Source: Cardiobacteriaceae bacterium TAE3-ERU3 (GTDB lineage: Bacteria > Pseudomonadota > Gammaproteobacteria > Cardiobacteriales > Cardiobacteriaceae). Taken from it: 64,000 nt of DNA. Numbering within the stretch: the stretch's first letter is position 1; each line of letters begins with the position of its first letter. Shown in pieces: positions 19,201 to 27,871 of the stretch. The position numbers and the translations under genes were made by a program. The notes below the pieces were generated by a model that saw only the letters and a list, made by a program, of their open reading frames with translations, searched no databases and had not been told where the DNA came from. The stretch covers positions 169,722-233,721 of the forward strand of contig JAHUUI010000001.1 in the NCBI GenBank assembly GCA_019218315.1. The letters are read 5' to 3'.

Positions 19201-22200
19201 GCAATCCCTTTGGTGCTACCAGGTATATATCTTCCAAGGAGGGTTTGGACGAATCCTCGTCTGCCCCCTTGTACTGAGCGAGCATTCGATCCAATTGCAA
19301 TACCATCAGAGCTTTCACCAAGGTAATTTTCAACATACGCACCTTTACCAATGGCTAGAGCATTAGGGTCATAGGCTACTGCTCCATTACCAAGTGCAAT
19401 ACCACTTTCTCCATTAGCTCTTGCTCTACCAATCGCCATGGCATTTACACCAGTTGCACCATTATTATTATAGTTAATGCCGCCAGATGAATTGACATGG
19501 AAGTAATGCGTTTTTTGTGCATTTAACTTGCTGTTAAGCTGACCAAGATTAACTGCATCACTATTTGCTGTACCATCTACCAAACCAGTTATTTTTGTAT
19601 TACCCATACTAATGCCACTAGCATTAATGGTAGGCCCATTGGTGACAGCTACGCTTGTCAATCCAGTAAGTGCTTTATTTAGGGTAACTTGTACTCCGTC
19701 TGTCGTAGCTTTGGTTGTGATATTGCTATCGCCCGTAACCGCAACTTCACTACCTAGCTTTTTAATACCTGTACTTGTACCACCATCTGCATTAAAGGTC
19801 AGGCCTTTATTGTCAACGGTATCTTTAGCTGCTGCGCCTTTTGCAATCTTATCTTTAGTTGTCTGACTTAAATCAACTACATAGTCAGTTGTATCGTTAG
19901 TTTCTGCACCTGGTGTGACATCTACATCAGTTGAACCCGCTGATACTGTGCTCTTCTTAGCATTGACGGTATATTTCTTATGACCATCGTTCGAGTCATC
20001 TTCTTCATCAATAGTAACATTATTACCAGCTATAACTTCCGTCTTAGCTGCTTTAATTTCGTCAGTTAATTTATAAGCTACATGATAAAGCTGGCTACCA
20101 TTAATCGCATCTGTACTATCATCACTGATTTTACCAGCCGCAACATTGATGATTTGACGTTCACCACCAGCGTTACCAACACTGACTACACCATTTTCCG
20201 AAGAACCGAGCCCTACAAAGCCACTATAAGTAATGCCATTAACTGTTGCATCATTCTCTGGTGTCGCCTCACGATCAGTAGACTCATTACCAAGTATGAC
20301 ACTATTTTTTTGGCTAGTAGTTACGCTATTACCCAAAACAAAAGTATTATCTTGAGCAATTTTGTTGTTATTACCGAAAGCATAAGAGTTACTACCGCTA
20401 ATAATCGTTGGGTCACCAAAAGCACCTGAATGCTCACCACTTACACGGTGACCTTTACCAACAGCAATAGATTCTGTGCCACTAACAATGTTCTCGTTAC
20501 CAAAAACAAAGCTATCTATAGCATTTTTCTGGATATTATTTTTATATCCAACTGCAACTGATTTACCTGCATAAACTCTATTCGACTCACCTATTCCTAC
20601 AGCATAATGAGCATTATTATCTATTTTTAGTACTTTTTTTCTTCCAACAGTCTCGTATACAGAAGCATCACCAATCTTGTTTGTATGTCCCAATGATACA
20701 CTGCCTTTCCCCCAAGCACTGTTACCACTTCCAATAGCAACAGAATCAAAACTATTAGCTTGAGAAGAAAAGCCAACAGCTGTTGCTCTCATTGACGCCT
20801 CAGTCTTATACCCTACTGCTGTACTAGCAATTCCGATAGCTTGTGCACTGTCACCAATTGCAACTGCTTCATGGTCACGTGCAAATGCAGCCCTACCAAT
20901 TGCAATTGCGTTAGCACCATTATTATGAACTTCCGCTTCGTCACCAATTGCAATGCTGGACTGTTGTCTTGCAATCGCACCATTACCAATAGCTACTGCA
21001 TTATCATGAGTAGGATAAGGAGTAGTCTTGTCACTCCCATACGCATTTACACCAAGACCAATACCAGCAACGCTACCATTACCGATAGCCACATTGTTAC
21101 TGCCATAAGATTTGGTGCCATAACCTAATGTCGTATTGTATTGTTTCTTAACCGCTGTGTCATTAGGGTCTTTTGGAAGCTGACCTGCTTTCAAGACAAC
21201 ACCAGACTCTGCACCAAGGCTTACATTTCCGGTTAAATCATAATTTGCAACATTGGCTTCTGCGGAAGTCCGAGTTTCTTTAAAAATCCCAGTACCTCGA
21301 CCAATAGTAATGGTGTCTGTCCCGTATGCTTTTGCACCCACACCAGCAGCAAGAGCATTAGCACCGATAGCTCCTTTATTTGACTTGTTATGATCAGTAT
21401 CACTGCCAAGTGAGCCTTCTGTGCCATCATTCACGCTATAATACTTAACTGTACTATTAGCTACGCTACGCAACTGTGCCACGTTAACGGCGTCCGTATC
21501 TAAAGAGCCTGCAGCAAGATTAGTAATTTGACGAGTTTGTTTTTCATTACCTACTGAAAATTCACCCAGATAGTTACCGTTATCGTCTTTTTTCAGAGTT
21601 TTCAGTACATCATCAGCATTGCCTACTGCATAAACCCTATTTGCATTTTCGTGCGCTTTTTCTGTAGTGATTTTCTCATCACTGCTTGTAACAGTACTAT
21701 TAAATAAGCCACGTCTAGCTTCTGATTTAGCACCAACTGCTGCTGAACTATCAATAACTGCGAATGAATCCCTACCAAAAGCGAGGCTATCGTCAGACAG
21801 CGCATAAGCTAACGTACCAATTGCTATAGTATTATCGCCTGAACGACTATTGAATTTTTCTACTCCTTTAATACGTTCTAGTGGCTGTGATCCATACAAC
21901 TCAAAACTCGCATCGCCAGCCGTTGCAGTTAATCCCATAGCAATCGAGTTATTACCCAACGACTGAGCATGTGTACCCCATGACTGAGAATTATGACCTA
22001 TAGCGGCATTACGACGGAATGCTTCACTACCATATTGTGCATAAACACCAACTGCTGTTTTTGTACCATCACCATTTATATCTTTCGTTGGTGCTGAGTA
22101 TTCGGGATCATAGGCGGGTGCTGTATCACCAAATTTATTATAATAAGGTGCATCAGTACCTCCCGAGCGATTACCACCGTTGGACATCGATGCATAACCA

Positions 22201-22550
22201 TAAGCTAATGAATCATTACCCAAAGCCGTAGATTGCGATCCTTGAGCTGTTGCTCGTAGACCTACTGCGACTGACTCTGATGTTATTGCTGTAGCATCTG
22301 GGCCACACTGAAAGGCATTTCCTGATACAACTTGACATTCAGTAGGAGCAGCAAATGCCTGCATGCTAAGCACATTCATCAATGCAATTGTCAGCCCTGA
22401 CAGCATTAATTTAGGTAAAGAAGTTGTAGAAGTCGCTTCAACTAACTTTCGCCCCCCTGATGAAGACTTCCCTCTTCCCTTGGCAATCTCAGGTACGGCT
22501 ACCCACGCTCCAAGTGACTCATTGTATTTCGTTTTATAAATATTATTCAT
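16281..22550 (-). CDS. Giant trimeric autotransporter adhesin (YadA/Hia/AtaA type)
   Basis: Surface adhesin of 2089 aa, type Vc secretion. The N-terminus MNNIYKTKYNESLGAWVAV is an extended signal peptide region (ESPR), followed by a hydrophobic core ending MQAFAAPTE. The head contains dozens of YadA-like 14-residue repeats of the form AIGxxAxAxGxxS (for example NAIAIGRAAFARDHEAVAIG). Long stalks alternate with neck/HIM-type modules such as SDAVNLGQL, STDAINGSQL and TDAVNVAQL, recurring at least nine times. The last 70 residues (DDRARGGIASAMASAGLPQA to VGVGYQW) are the YadA anchor, which forms the trimeric 12-strand barrel, ending in the usual aromatic residue. tpgA follows. The ligand cannot be read from sequence. 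Confidence 0.95.
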   Translation of the reverse strand: MNNIYKTKYNESLGAWVAVPEIAKGRGKSSSGGRKLVEATSTTSLPKLMLSGLTIALMNVLSMQAFAAPTECQVVSGNAFQCGPDATAITSESVAVGLRATAQGSQSTALGNDSLAYGYASMSNGGNRSGGTDAPYYNKFGDTAPAYDPEYSAPTKDINGDGTKTAVGVYAQYGSEAFRRNAAIGHNSQSWGTHAQSLGNNSIAMGLTATAGDASFELYGSQPLERIKGVEKFNSRSGDNTIAIGTLAYALSDDSLAFGRDSFAVIDSSAAVGAKSEARRGLFNSTVTSSDEKITTEKAHENANRVYAVGNADDVLKTLKKDDNGNYLGEFSVGNEKQTRQITNLAAGSLDTDAVNVAQLRSVANSTVKYYSVNDGTEGSLGSDTDHNKSNKGAIGANALAAGVGAKAYGTDTITIGRGTGIFKETRTSAEANVANYDLTGNVSLGAESGVVLKAGQLPKDPNDTAVKKQYNTTLGYGTKSYGSNNVAIGNGSVAGIGLGVNAYGSDKTTPYPTHDNAVAIGNGAIARQQSSIAIGDEAEVHNNGANAIAIGRAAFARDHEAVAIGDSAQAIGIASTAVGYKTEASMRATAVGFSSQANSFDSVAIGSGNSAWGKGSVSLGHTNKIGDASVYETVGRKKVLKIDNNAHYAVGIGESNRVYAGKSVAVGYKNNIQKNAIDSFVFGNENIVSGTESIAVGKGHRVSGEHSGAFGDPTIISGSNSYAFGNNNKIAQDNTFVLGNSVTTSQKNSVILGNESTDREATPENDATVNGITYSGFVGLGSSENGVVSVGNAGGERQIINVAAGKISDDSTDAINGSQLYHVAYKLTDEIKAAKTEVIAGNNVTIDEEDDSNDGHKKYTVNAKKSTVSAGSTDVDVTPGAETNDTTDYVVDLSQTTKDKIAKGAAAKDTVDNKGLTFNADGGTSTGIKKLGSEVAVTGDSNITTKATTDGVQVTLNKALTGLTSVAVTNGPTINASGISMGNTKITGLVDGTANSDAVNLGQLNSKLNAQKTHYFHVNSSGGINYNNNGATGVNAMAIGRARANGESGIALGNGAVAYDPNALAIGKGAYVENYLGESSDGIAIGSNARSVQGGRRGFVQTLLGRYIPGSTKGIAIGKDTYANESTVDIGAKSVNNQTKGANRRGVTSVGADAFAAAHFSTITGSYSTIVSDAKKTISGGLQTQGFASTINGSLNSIIADGDSGDGVLYDGVANAITGTANVIEHSNGALIMGAGNKISNSRKELVLNDIPTFGNITDPNKLNEILNKRDTNGKKPELGSVGIFGGGNEVDYAYYSNVQGIDNALKGGANSASQYVSIDGYRNQLKNVQHLMNFGSFNKVTNGEENIIMGNYNELAGDAEDRSDAKRNVVLGFQDKDANLIGKNISNNQIIGSNVTVAEGTTKGVLLGDNAKITKDKDDKALTGAIALGAESVVNRAALSVTDISAVVSNASSAINQVYALGTATDGDKQAIVDTVKGELAAVSVGDTSSSDKTQWKTRQITGLAAGSDDTDAVNVAQLKAVANKLEDVNTTVNKGWKLNTGSTGTGKVEGNASTKVGPDAEVKYIAGDNIKLIQNGTEITIQADNVVAYDSDAKDKITLGGAGASPVTITNVKNGEVSATSTDAINGSQLHAQGVGVQNIIGGSTTYNPLTGEYENTDIGGTGESNINDAIAAVKTSAAAAKTEVKGEGNITVTPDTTTASDGHTIYTVKIKDDVTFNSANIGGVQISSGTSSSGGKITNLEDGDISSSSTDAVNGSQLHETNERVTTNAGNIANNTTTLNKGMDFAGNKGEFNRKLGDKVTIKGSLADGEKASSSNIRTEADDQGNIEILLADAPEFKGKVTAKGFDAGGEKITNVARGNVAAGSTDAVNGSQLYETNQRLNASISKVNEGLNFSGDTGSTHNAQLGSTVQIKGADKNIQTQVSGSTIKIKLANNLEVDSVKAGDTVVNNEGVSIHNGPSLTKNGINAGNQRITGVANGLIAPNSRDAVNGGQIYDLANGINNHINQVDDRARGGIASAMASAGLPQAYLPGKSMISASAGTYRGETAIAIGVSSISDNGKWILKGTANANRNDLGVSVGVGYQW

Positions 22551-22580
22551 AGATCCATCCGATTATGTCTTTGCAAACTA

Positions 22581-22599
22581 ACTCACAACCTTTGTGAGT
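22581..22599. other. Perfect hairpin in the adhesin 5' leader
   Basis: ACTCACAA (22581-22588) and TTGTGAGT (22592-22599) form a perfect 8-bp dyad with a 3-nt gap, extendable with small bulges. It lies between the predicted promoter and the adhesin start, without a U-tract. It may be an operator or an mRNA 5' structure. Confidence 0.5.
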
Positions 22600-22628
22600 A
22601 AACTTGTTTGTAAAGCATTAATCATGCC

Positions 22629-22656
22629 ATTATAAATAGAATGTAATCAAAAACAA
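22629..22656 (-). promoter_or_regulatory. Adhesin promoter
   Basis: On the minus strand TTGTTT (22651-22656) and a perfect -10 TATAAT (22629-22634) are separated by 16 bp. Transcription would start near 22622, giving a leader of about 72 nt that carries the 8-bp hairpin. The flanking DNA is very AT-rich. Confidence 0.5.
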
Positions 22657-22733
22657 TACTTAAATCAGGCTGGATTCATAATATTTTCTATTATATTCAA
22701 AATAATAAAAAATTATTTAACAGGAATATTAGC

Positions 22734-25544
22734 TCAAAAAACATTACGCCATAGTATTTTTACTCTATTTGCAGTACGTGCCCAATCTTCATTGGGTATA
22801 ACACTGTTGCTATTATTAAGGTATTGACGATGCGCTTCCCCCCGTAGCTTACGATACGCATCACGCAATGTCATAGCCATAGATGAAGTGATAATGCCAG
22901 TCGCCTCTAATGCTGCCAACTGACGAATATTGTCACTCATTCGAGCAATGACAGGTTCTTCACTGGCATGAGCAAGCAAGAGGTACTGAACGATAAATTC
23001 AATATCAACCAACCCACCCGGAGACCGTTTTAAATCAAACAAGCTAGCATCGTGCGGTCTATGATGCTCACGCATTTTAGCGCGCATCTGTGCAACTTCA
23101 TCACGGAGAGAGTCGTTCCGCGGTTGAGTTAATATATTGAGGCGCAAGCGCTCAAATGCAGCACCTAGTGAATCACTGCCACAAATATAGCGCGAACGGG
23201 TGAGTGCTTGGTGTTCCCACGTCCATGCTTCATTTTGCTGGTAGCGGGCAAATGCCTGAATACTGCTGACGACAAGCCCTGATTTTCCACCGGGACGCAA
23301 TCGCGTATCGACTTCATAGAGTACGCCACTGGTTGAGGGTGCAGAGAGGTAGTTATTAAGCCGCTGCACTAAGCGGGTGAAGAATTGCTCATTGGCGATG
23401 GCTTTTTTACCATCGGTTTCCCCTTGCTGCCCTTTTTGATCGTACAGAAATAAGAGGTCAAGGTCTGAGCCATAGCTCAGCTCAAGGCCACCTAACTTAC
23501 CATAGCCAATAATGGCAAATTCTGCGAGTGTGCCATCCGGCAGCCTGGGTTCTCCGTAGCGTGCACTCAGGGTTGAGTAAGCGCGCTGATAGGCACTACT
23601 CAGAACAAGTGTAGCGATGTGGCTTAAATAATCGCTGACTTTCATGAGCGGCAAATCGCCATGAACGTCCGCCCAAGCGATTTTAAAGACTTGCGCGTGC
23701 TTGAAGTCACGCAGTGCATGCAGCCAGTCCTCGTCATCTTCACAGCGTTCAAGCCGCGCTGCAAGGTCTTCGGCCAGCTGTGCAGGATCTGAGATAACTG
23801 TGCGTTCGCCGAGGACGTCATCAATGACTAATGGATGCGCGCAGATAAATTGCATCAACCAAGTCGAGCTTGCTGCAATGTCGAGCAGGTGACCTATCAA
23901 GCGTGGCTGCTCAGCCAGCATGTCGATATAGACGCCTCGACCACAAACGGCCACAATTAGATCCAGCACCCCAGCGATGCCTTTGGTGCGTGACTGTTGA
24001 GCTGTGGCAAGCTGCAATACTTGCGGGAGCAGTTTATCGAGGCGCTGCAGCGTGCTTTTGGGCAGCCTTGCCCAAGGCACTTGCCGGGCAAATGCTTCAA
24101 TTTGCTTACTTAGTGCTTCGGCCTGCTTTTCTTCGCTACCTTGGTTCAGAAACCATGCTGTGGTTTGTTCTGCATCCGGATTTTGCCAATCAAAATACAT
24201 GGTGTTTTGCTCTTCACAACCATCTTCTTCGGCAAATATTTGGCTGAATATGTTGTAAACCGTTTCGCGTGCCTGATTAAGCTCGGATTGTAATGCCTCA
24301 ATACTCAGACCTCCGCATGCCAACGCCAGACGTGCCCAGGCTTTTTTGTCCGTACCGTCGGGCAATTGGTGGGTTTGTTGTTCGCGGTCAAACTGCAGTG
24401 CATTTTCTACTTCGCGCAAGAAGAGGTAGGCTTGGCACAATGCTTCCGCATCTTGGCGGTTCCAGAGTTCAAGCTTGGCAAGGTCGGACAGGACGTGCAG
24501 AAAGTTTTGCTCTTGTAGGCGCGGATACTGCCCACCGTAAATCAATTGCATCGCTTGCACGGAAAATTCTGCTTCACGTATGCCACCACGACCAAGCTTG
24601 ACGTGATTTTGCAGGCCGTCTTCCCGTATTTGGCGATTGATTTCCTGCTTCATTTCTATGATTGCATGTAGTGCTGCATAGTCCAGATAGCGGCGATACA
24701 TGAATGGCCGCAATACTTTAAGCAGCTGATAACCTCCTTCAACGTCCCCGGCGACAGGGCGCGCTTTCATCATGGCGTAACGTTCCCAGTCCCGCCCATG
24801 CAGTAGGTAATATTGCTCACACGCGTTGTATGAGAGTGCTAATGGGCCCGTCTGCCCAAATGGGCGCAAGCGCATATCCACGCGATAAACCATGCCATCT
24901 TCCGTGACGTGATCGAGTAAGTAGATAATTTTTTGCGCCAACTTACGGAAAAACATTTCGTAAGCAATGGATTTACCGCCATCACCACCATCAGTTTCGC
25001 CTTGGCAACGATAAGCAAAGATCAGGTCGATGTCCGAAGAGAAATTCAGCTCTCCACCACCAAATTTACCCATTGCAAGAATAGCCATACCAAATGGCTT
25101 GCCATACTCATCTTTCGGCTCGCCATAGCGCTTACTCAATTGCTGATAGGCATAACTGTGTGCAGCATCCACCAAGGCTGAGGCCAGCGCCGAGATGGCG
25201 ATGAGGAAGTCATGCTGTTCGATTTGCGCATTAACTACAGCATGGATTAGTGCAACTTGATGGCAGTGCTTGAAACGACGCAACAGTTGCATAAACTCGG
25301 CTCCGCCACACTTTCCACCTGCTGCGGGCTGCTTCCACTGCTCAAAGGCTGCGGCAAAGTCATATTGTGCCCAGCCTTCTTGTGCTGCCAGTAGTTCATA
25401 GGCTTGCGGCCTGCGCTGTAGCTGTTGGGCTGCATATTCACTTGCGGTAATGGTTCGCTGTACGGCGGCATCGTTGGCCCATTGCGGCACATCTTCTCCC
25501 CAGGCATCTTGCCAACGTGCTACCCTGCTTTCAATACTGGCCAT
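22734..25544 (-). CDS. glnE: Bifunctional glutamine synthetase adenylyltransferase/deadenylase
   Basis: Cytosolic enzyme that adenylylates glutamine synthetase when nitrogen is plentiful and removes AMP by phosphorolysis when it is scarce, under control of PII. The protein is 936 aa (E. coli 946). Two nucleotidyltransferase halves are visible: MGKFGGGELNFSSDIDLIF near residue 158 (adenylyl removase) and YGKLGGLELSYGSDLDLLF near residue 685 (adenylyl transferase). Both keep the GG...SDxDL metal-binding Asp pair. RGGIREAEFSVQ and PGGLVDIEFIVQ are the paired post-catalytic motifs. ATG 25544 is chosen (GGAG seven bases upstream) rather than the TTG at 25559. It is divergent from the glycosylase gene. 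Confidence 0.96.
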   Translation of the reverse strand: MASIESRVARWQDAWGEDVPQWANDAAVQRTITASEYAAQQLQRRPQAYELLAAQEGWAQYDFAAAFEQWKQPAAGGKCGGAEFMQLLRRFKHCHQVALIHAVVNAQIEQHDFLIAISALASALVDAAHSYAYQQLSKRYGEPKDEYGKPFGMAILAMGKFGGGELNFSSDIDLIFAYRCQGETDGGDGGKSIAYEMFFRKLAQKIIYLLDHVTEDGMVYRVDMRLRPFGQTGPLALSYNACEQYYLLHGRDWERYAMMKARPVAGDVEGGYQLLKVLRPFMYRRYLDYAALHAIIEMKQEINRQIREDGLQNHVKLGRGGIREAEFSVQAMQLIYGGQYPRLQEQNFLHVLSDLAKLELWNRQDAEALCQAYLFLREVENALQFDREQQTHQLPDGTDKKAWARLALACGGLSIEALQSELNQARETVYNIFSQIFAEEDGCEEQNTMYFDWQNPDAEQTTAWFLNQGSEEKQAEALSKQIEAFARQVPWARLPKSTLQRLDKLLPQVLQLATAQQSRTKGIAGVLDLIVAVCGRGVYIDMLAEQPRLIGHLLDIAASSTWLMQFICAHPLVIDDVLGERTVISDPAQLAEDLAARLERCEDDEDWLHALRDFKHAQVFKIAWADVHGDLPLMKVSDYLSHIATLVLSSAYQRAYSTLSARYGEPRLPDGTLAEFAIIGYGKLGGLELSYGSDLDLLFLYDQKGQQGETDGKKAIANEQFFTRLVQRLNNYLSAPSTSGVLYEVDTRLRPGGKSGLVVSSIQAFARYQQNEAWTWEHQALTRSRYICGSDSLGAAFERLRLNILTQPRNDSLRDEVAQMRAKMREHHRPHDASLFDLKRSPGGLVDIEFIVQYLLLAHASEEPVIARMSDNIRQLAALEATGIITSSMAMTLRDAYRKLRGEAHRQYLNNSNSVIPNEDWARTANRVKILWRNVF

Positions 25545-25591
25545 GATTATTCTCCGCAAATGTTAGACTGTTATTTTGCTTATTGTAGCCT

Positions 25592-26209
25592 ATGAAACCT
25601 AAATACTGGCCACAAGCCACCGCTGAACTGAGTAGCGCAGATGCTGTTATGGCATCACTTATAGAGGCTTACCCAAATAGTTACGTTAAGAGCCGCGGCC
25701 GCCCTTTTGAGACGCTGATCCGCGCTATCGTTGGTCAGCAAATTTCCGTCAAAGCCGCTGATGCTATTTGGGCACGGCTGACGACACATACACCGATCGA
25801 GGTGAAGCACATTCAGGCCATCAATGAAGAGCAGCTACGCAGCTTGGGATTGTCACAGCGAAAAGCTGAGTATATTCATGCGGTCTGCGCATATTTTGCC
25901 AACAATGACATCCACGATAGCTACTTTACCCAGCGCAGTGATGAGGAGATTATTACCGAGCTTTCTTCCATTCGCGGCATTGGCCGCTGGAGTGCAGAGA
26001 TGTTTTTGATTTTTACCTTGATGCGCCCCAATGTATTTCCGGTGGATGACATCGGCCTGCTGCGAGCACTTGAGCGCCACTATCATCACGATGAGCACCT
26101 GACTCCTGCAAAAGCGCGCAATCTCTATCGCGAGCGATTTGAGCCGTGGTGTAGCGTCGCGACATGGTATCTGTGGCGCAGCCTTGATCCAGCTGAAATC
26201 CAGTATTGA
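25592..26209 (+). CDS. DNA-3-methyladenine glycosylase II (AlkA-like, HhH-GPD family)
   Basis: Base-excision repair enzyme that removes alkylated purines, 205 aa. The helix-hairpin-helix is ELSSIRGIGRWSAEMFLIF, followed by FPVDDIGLLRAL, in which the second Asp is the catalytic residue of the HhH-GPD fold. The substrate-side motif IRAIVGQQISVKAADAIW is also present. It lacks the extra N-terminal domain of E. coli AlkA (282 aa), so it is nearer to the short AlkA/Mag forms. Only one Cys (CAYF) besides EPWCSVA is seen and no FeS cluster motif. A terminator follows 35 bp downstream. Confidence 0.9.
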   Translation: MKPKYWPQATAELSSADAVMASLIEAYPNSYVKSRGRPFETLIRAIVGQQISVKAADAIWARLTTHTPIEVKHIQAINEEQLRSLGLSQRKAEYIHAVCAYFANNDIHDSYFTQRSDEEIITELSSIRGIGRWSAEMFLIFTLMRPNVFPVDDIGLLRALERHYHHDEHLTPAKARNLYRERFEPWCSVATWYLWRSLDPAEIQY

Positions 26210-26244
26210 TGCTTGATGTCATACCTCAGAAGACACATACAATT

Positions 26245-26284
26245 AAGCCCCGAAAAAATCAATATATGTATTTTGTCGGGGCTT
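26245..26284. terminator. Bidirectional terminator between the glycosylase and SDR genes
   Basis: AAGCCCCGA (26245-26253) and TCGGGGCTT (26276-26284) form a 9-bp GC-rich stem followed by TT on the plus strand. The 22-nt AT-rich loop can pair further. It separates two convergent genes. Confidence 0.8.
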
Positions 26285-26313
26285 TTGATATAGCGTTCCA
26301 ATTCGCTATAAAC

Positions 26314-27054
26314 TTAGCTGGAGCTTAAATCACGCAGATCAACGACTGGCTGCTTGCCAAAACGCTCACCCAAGCAATATTGCAAGATAAGAGCCGCAGT
26401 TTCAGCAGGGCTTTGGAGCTGCTTTTGCGAATGCAGATCTATAAAGCGCTCCTGATTAGGAAAGTCTTTACTGCTGCGGAGGTGTGCCTGCATGGCAGTA
26501 TCAACCACACCCGGCGCTATACTGATAACGTCAACGCCATTGCGCTCTGCATTGGCATTGCGTGCATGCTGGTCAAGCGCTGCCTTACATGCACCGTAAA
26601 CAGACCAACCGGGATAAGGTTTGTGCGCTGCACCACTCGATATATGGACGATATTACAGCCCAATGAAGGTGAACGCTGCGCTGCAACCGCATCGGACAG
26701 GATCAGTGGCGCCTGCACGTTCAACGCGACTGCCTTGGCAACAGCTTCGCTACCTTGATTACCGAGCAGCAATGAGGGAGAGACCGTGCCTGCATTATTA
26801 AACAACCACAAGATGCTTTGCTCTGCACACCACTCATCCCATGAGGCATCATTTTTTAGCCACTGGCATAGTGCATCGGTATCCATCAGGTTGAGCGAAA
26901 CTTCAATTAAGTTTTCTGGATACTGGGCACGTAATGCAGTATTACTGCTACGCGATATTCCCACAACGCGAGCCCCTTTGCTCAACCACTGTTCAGCTAG
27001 TGCCGCACCAAGGCCTTGGCTATGCCCGGTAATTATTACAGTCGTTTTTTTCAT
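26314..27054 (-). CDS. Short-chain dehydrogenase/reductase
   Basis: Classical SDR oxidoreductase of 246 aa, probably NADP-dependent. The Rossmann motif TGHSQGLG is near residue 9, NNAG near 90, and the catalytic Ser-Tyr-Lys lies in HISSGAAHKPYPGWSVYGACK (Ser, then YxxxK). The PG motif ISIAPGVVDTAM follows. The layout resembles sepiapterin/benzil reductase-type SDRs, but the substrate is not readable. The ATG overlaps the rsmA stop by 4 bp (ATGA), so it is the distal gene of the lptD-surA-rsmA operon, a position where E. coli carries apaG. Confidence 0.85.
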   Translation of the reverse strand: MKKTTVIITGHSQGLGAALAEQWLSKGARVVGISRSSNTALRAQYPENLIEVSLNLMDTDALCQWLKNDASWDEWCAEQSILWLFNNAGTVSPSLLLGNQGSEAVAKAVALNVQAPLILSDAVAAQRSPSLGCNIVHISSGAAHKPYPGWSVYGACKAALDQHARNANAERNGVDVISIAPGVVDTAMQAHLRSSKDFPNQERFIDLHSQKQLQSPAETAALILQYCLGERFGKQPVVDLRDLSSS

Positions 27055-27836
27055 GTTGCCTCCGAGAGATGATTTGCAAGCCGGGCAAAGACTTCACCAC
27101 CAAGTGATTCCGGGCGTGCAGTTGGGTCAATTTCCAGCGCTACAAAATCTGCAGCACTGAACCATTGGCTCAATGATTTACGCAACATTTTTCGTCGCTG
27201 CCCAAATGCCGCACGAACAATTTGATCAAATACAGCAAAATCAGCTACAGGCCAAGCCGGTTCTGCAAGAGGCGTGAGCCGCACGACCGCAGAATCAACT
27301 TTTGGCGGAGGATCAAAGGCGTCCGGCGGTATTTCAAATAATGCTTCTGCCTGACACCACAATTGCACCATAATACTGAGCCGCCCATAAGTCTTGCTAC
27401 CCGGCACAGCACACAAGCGCTCAACGACTTCTTTCTGCAACATAAAATACATGTCTTGAATTAACGTTCGCTGAGCAAGGCAGTGAAAAATGATCGGCGA
27501 GGAGAGATTGTAGGGTAAGTTCCCAACAACCTTTAATGGCGATTTCAGATTAAGCGATGCAAAATCAACGCTAAGAATATCTGCATTGATGATTTCAAGC
27601 TGACCATATTGCGCAGCATCACGCGCTAGTGGCGACAGCACACGACGATCAAATTCAATTGCCGTGAGTTTAGCGCACTCTTTCAGCAACGGTAGCGTCA
27701 GTGCCCCAAGCCCCGGACCAATTTCCACAATATCTACGCCTTGCTGTGGCTGGATGGCTGCAACAAGGCGAGAAATGACTGACTCATCGGTAAGAAAATG
27801 TTGCCCAAGATGTTTTGCTGCTTTAACTTCAGCCAT
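27051..27836 (-). CDS. rsmA: 16S rRNA A1518/A1519 dimethyltransferase RsmA (KsgA)
   Basis: Methylates two adjacent adenines in the 3' helix 45 of 16S rRNA late in 30S assembly, using four S-adenosylmethionine; loss gives kasugamycin resistance in E. coli. The protein is 261 aa (E. coli 273). LGQHFL opens the enzyme, VEIGPGLGALT is the SAM-binding motif I, EFDRR motif II, and NLPYNLSSPI is the catalytic NLPY motif. The C-terminal RNA-binding part has AFGQRRKMLRKSL. It lies 35 bp after surA; pdxA, which sits between them in E. coli, is absent here. Confidence 0.96.
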   Translation of the reverse strand: MAEVKAAKHLGQHFLTDESVISRLVAAIQPQQGVDIVEIGPGLGALTLPLLKECAKLTAIEFDRRVLSPLARDAAQYGQLEIINADILSVDFASLNLKSPLKVVGNLPYNLSSPIIFHCLAQRTLIQDMYFMLQKEVVERLCAVPGSKTYGRLSIMVQLWCQAEALFEIPPDAFDPPPKVDSAVVRLTPLAEPAWPVADFAVFDQIVRAAFGQRRKMLRKSLSQWFSAADFVALEIDPTARPESLGGEVFARLANHLSEAT

Positions 27837-27871
27837 GGGTCAACACCACCGTACTGTATTCAATATCAAGA

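Noticed and set aside
16281-22550. Regular repeats in the adhesin considered as a CRISPR-like or satellite array
   Set aside because: The repeats are degenerate at DNA level and keep a 14-residue protein pattern, so they are YadA head modules.
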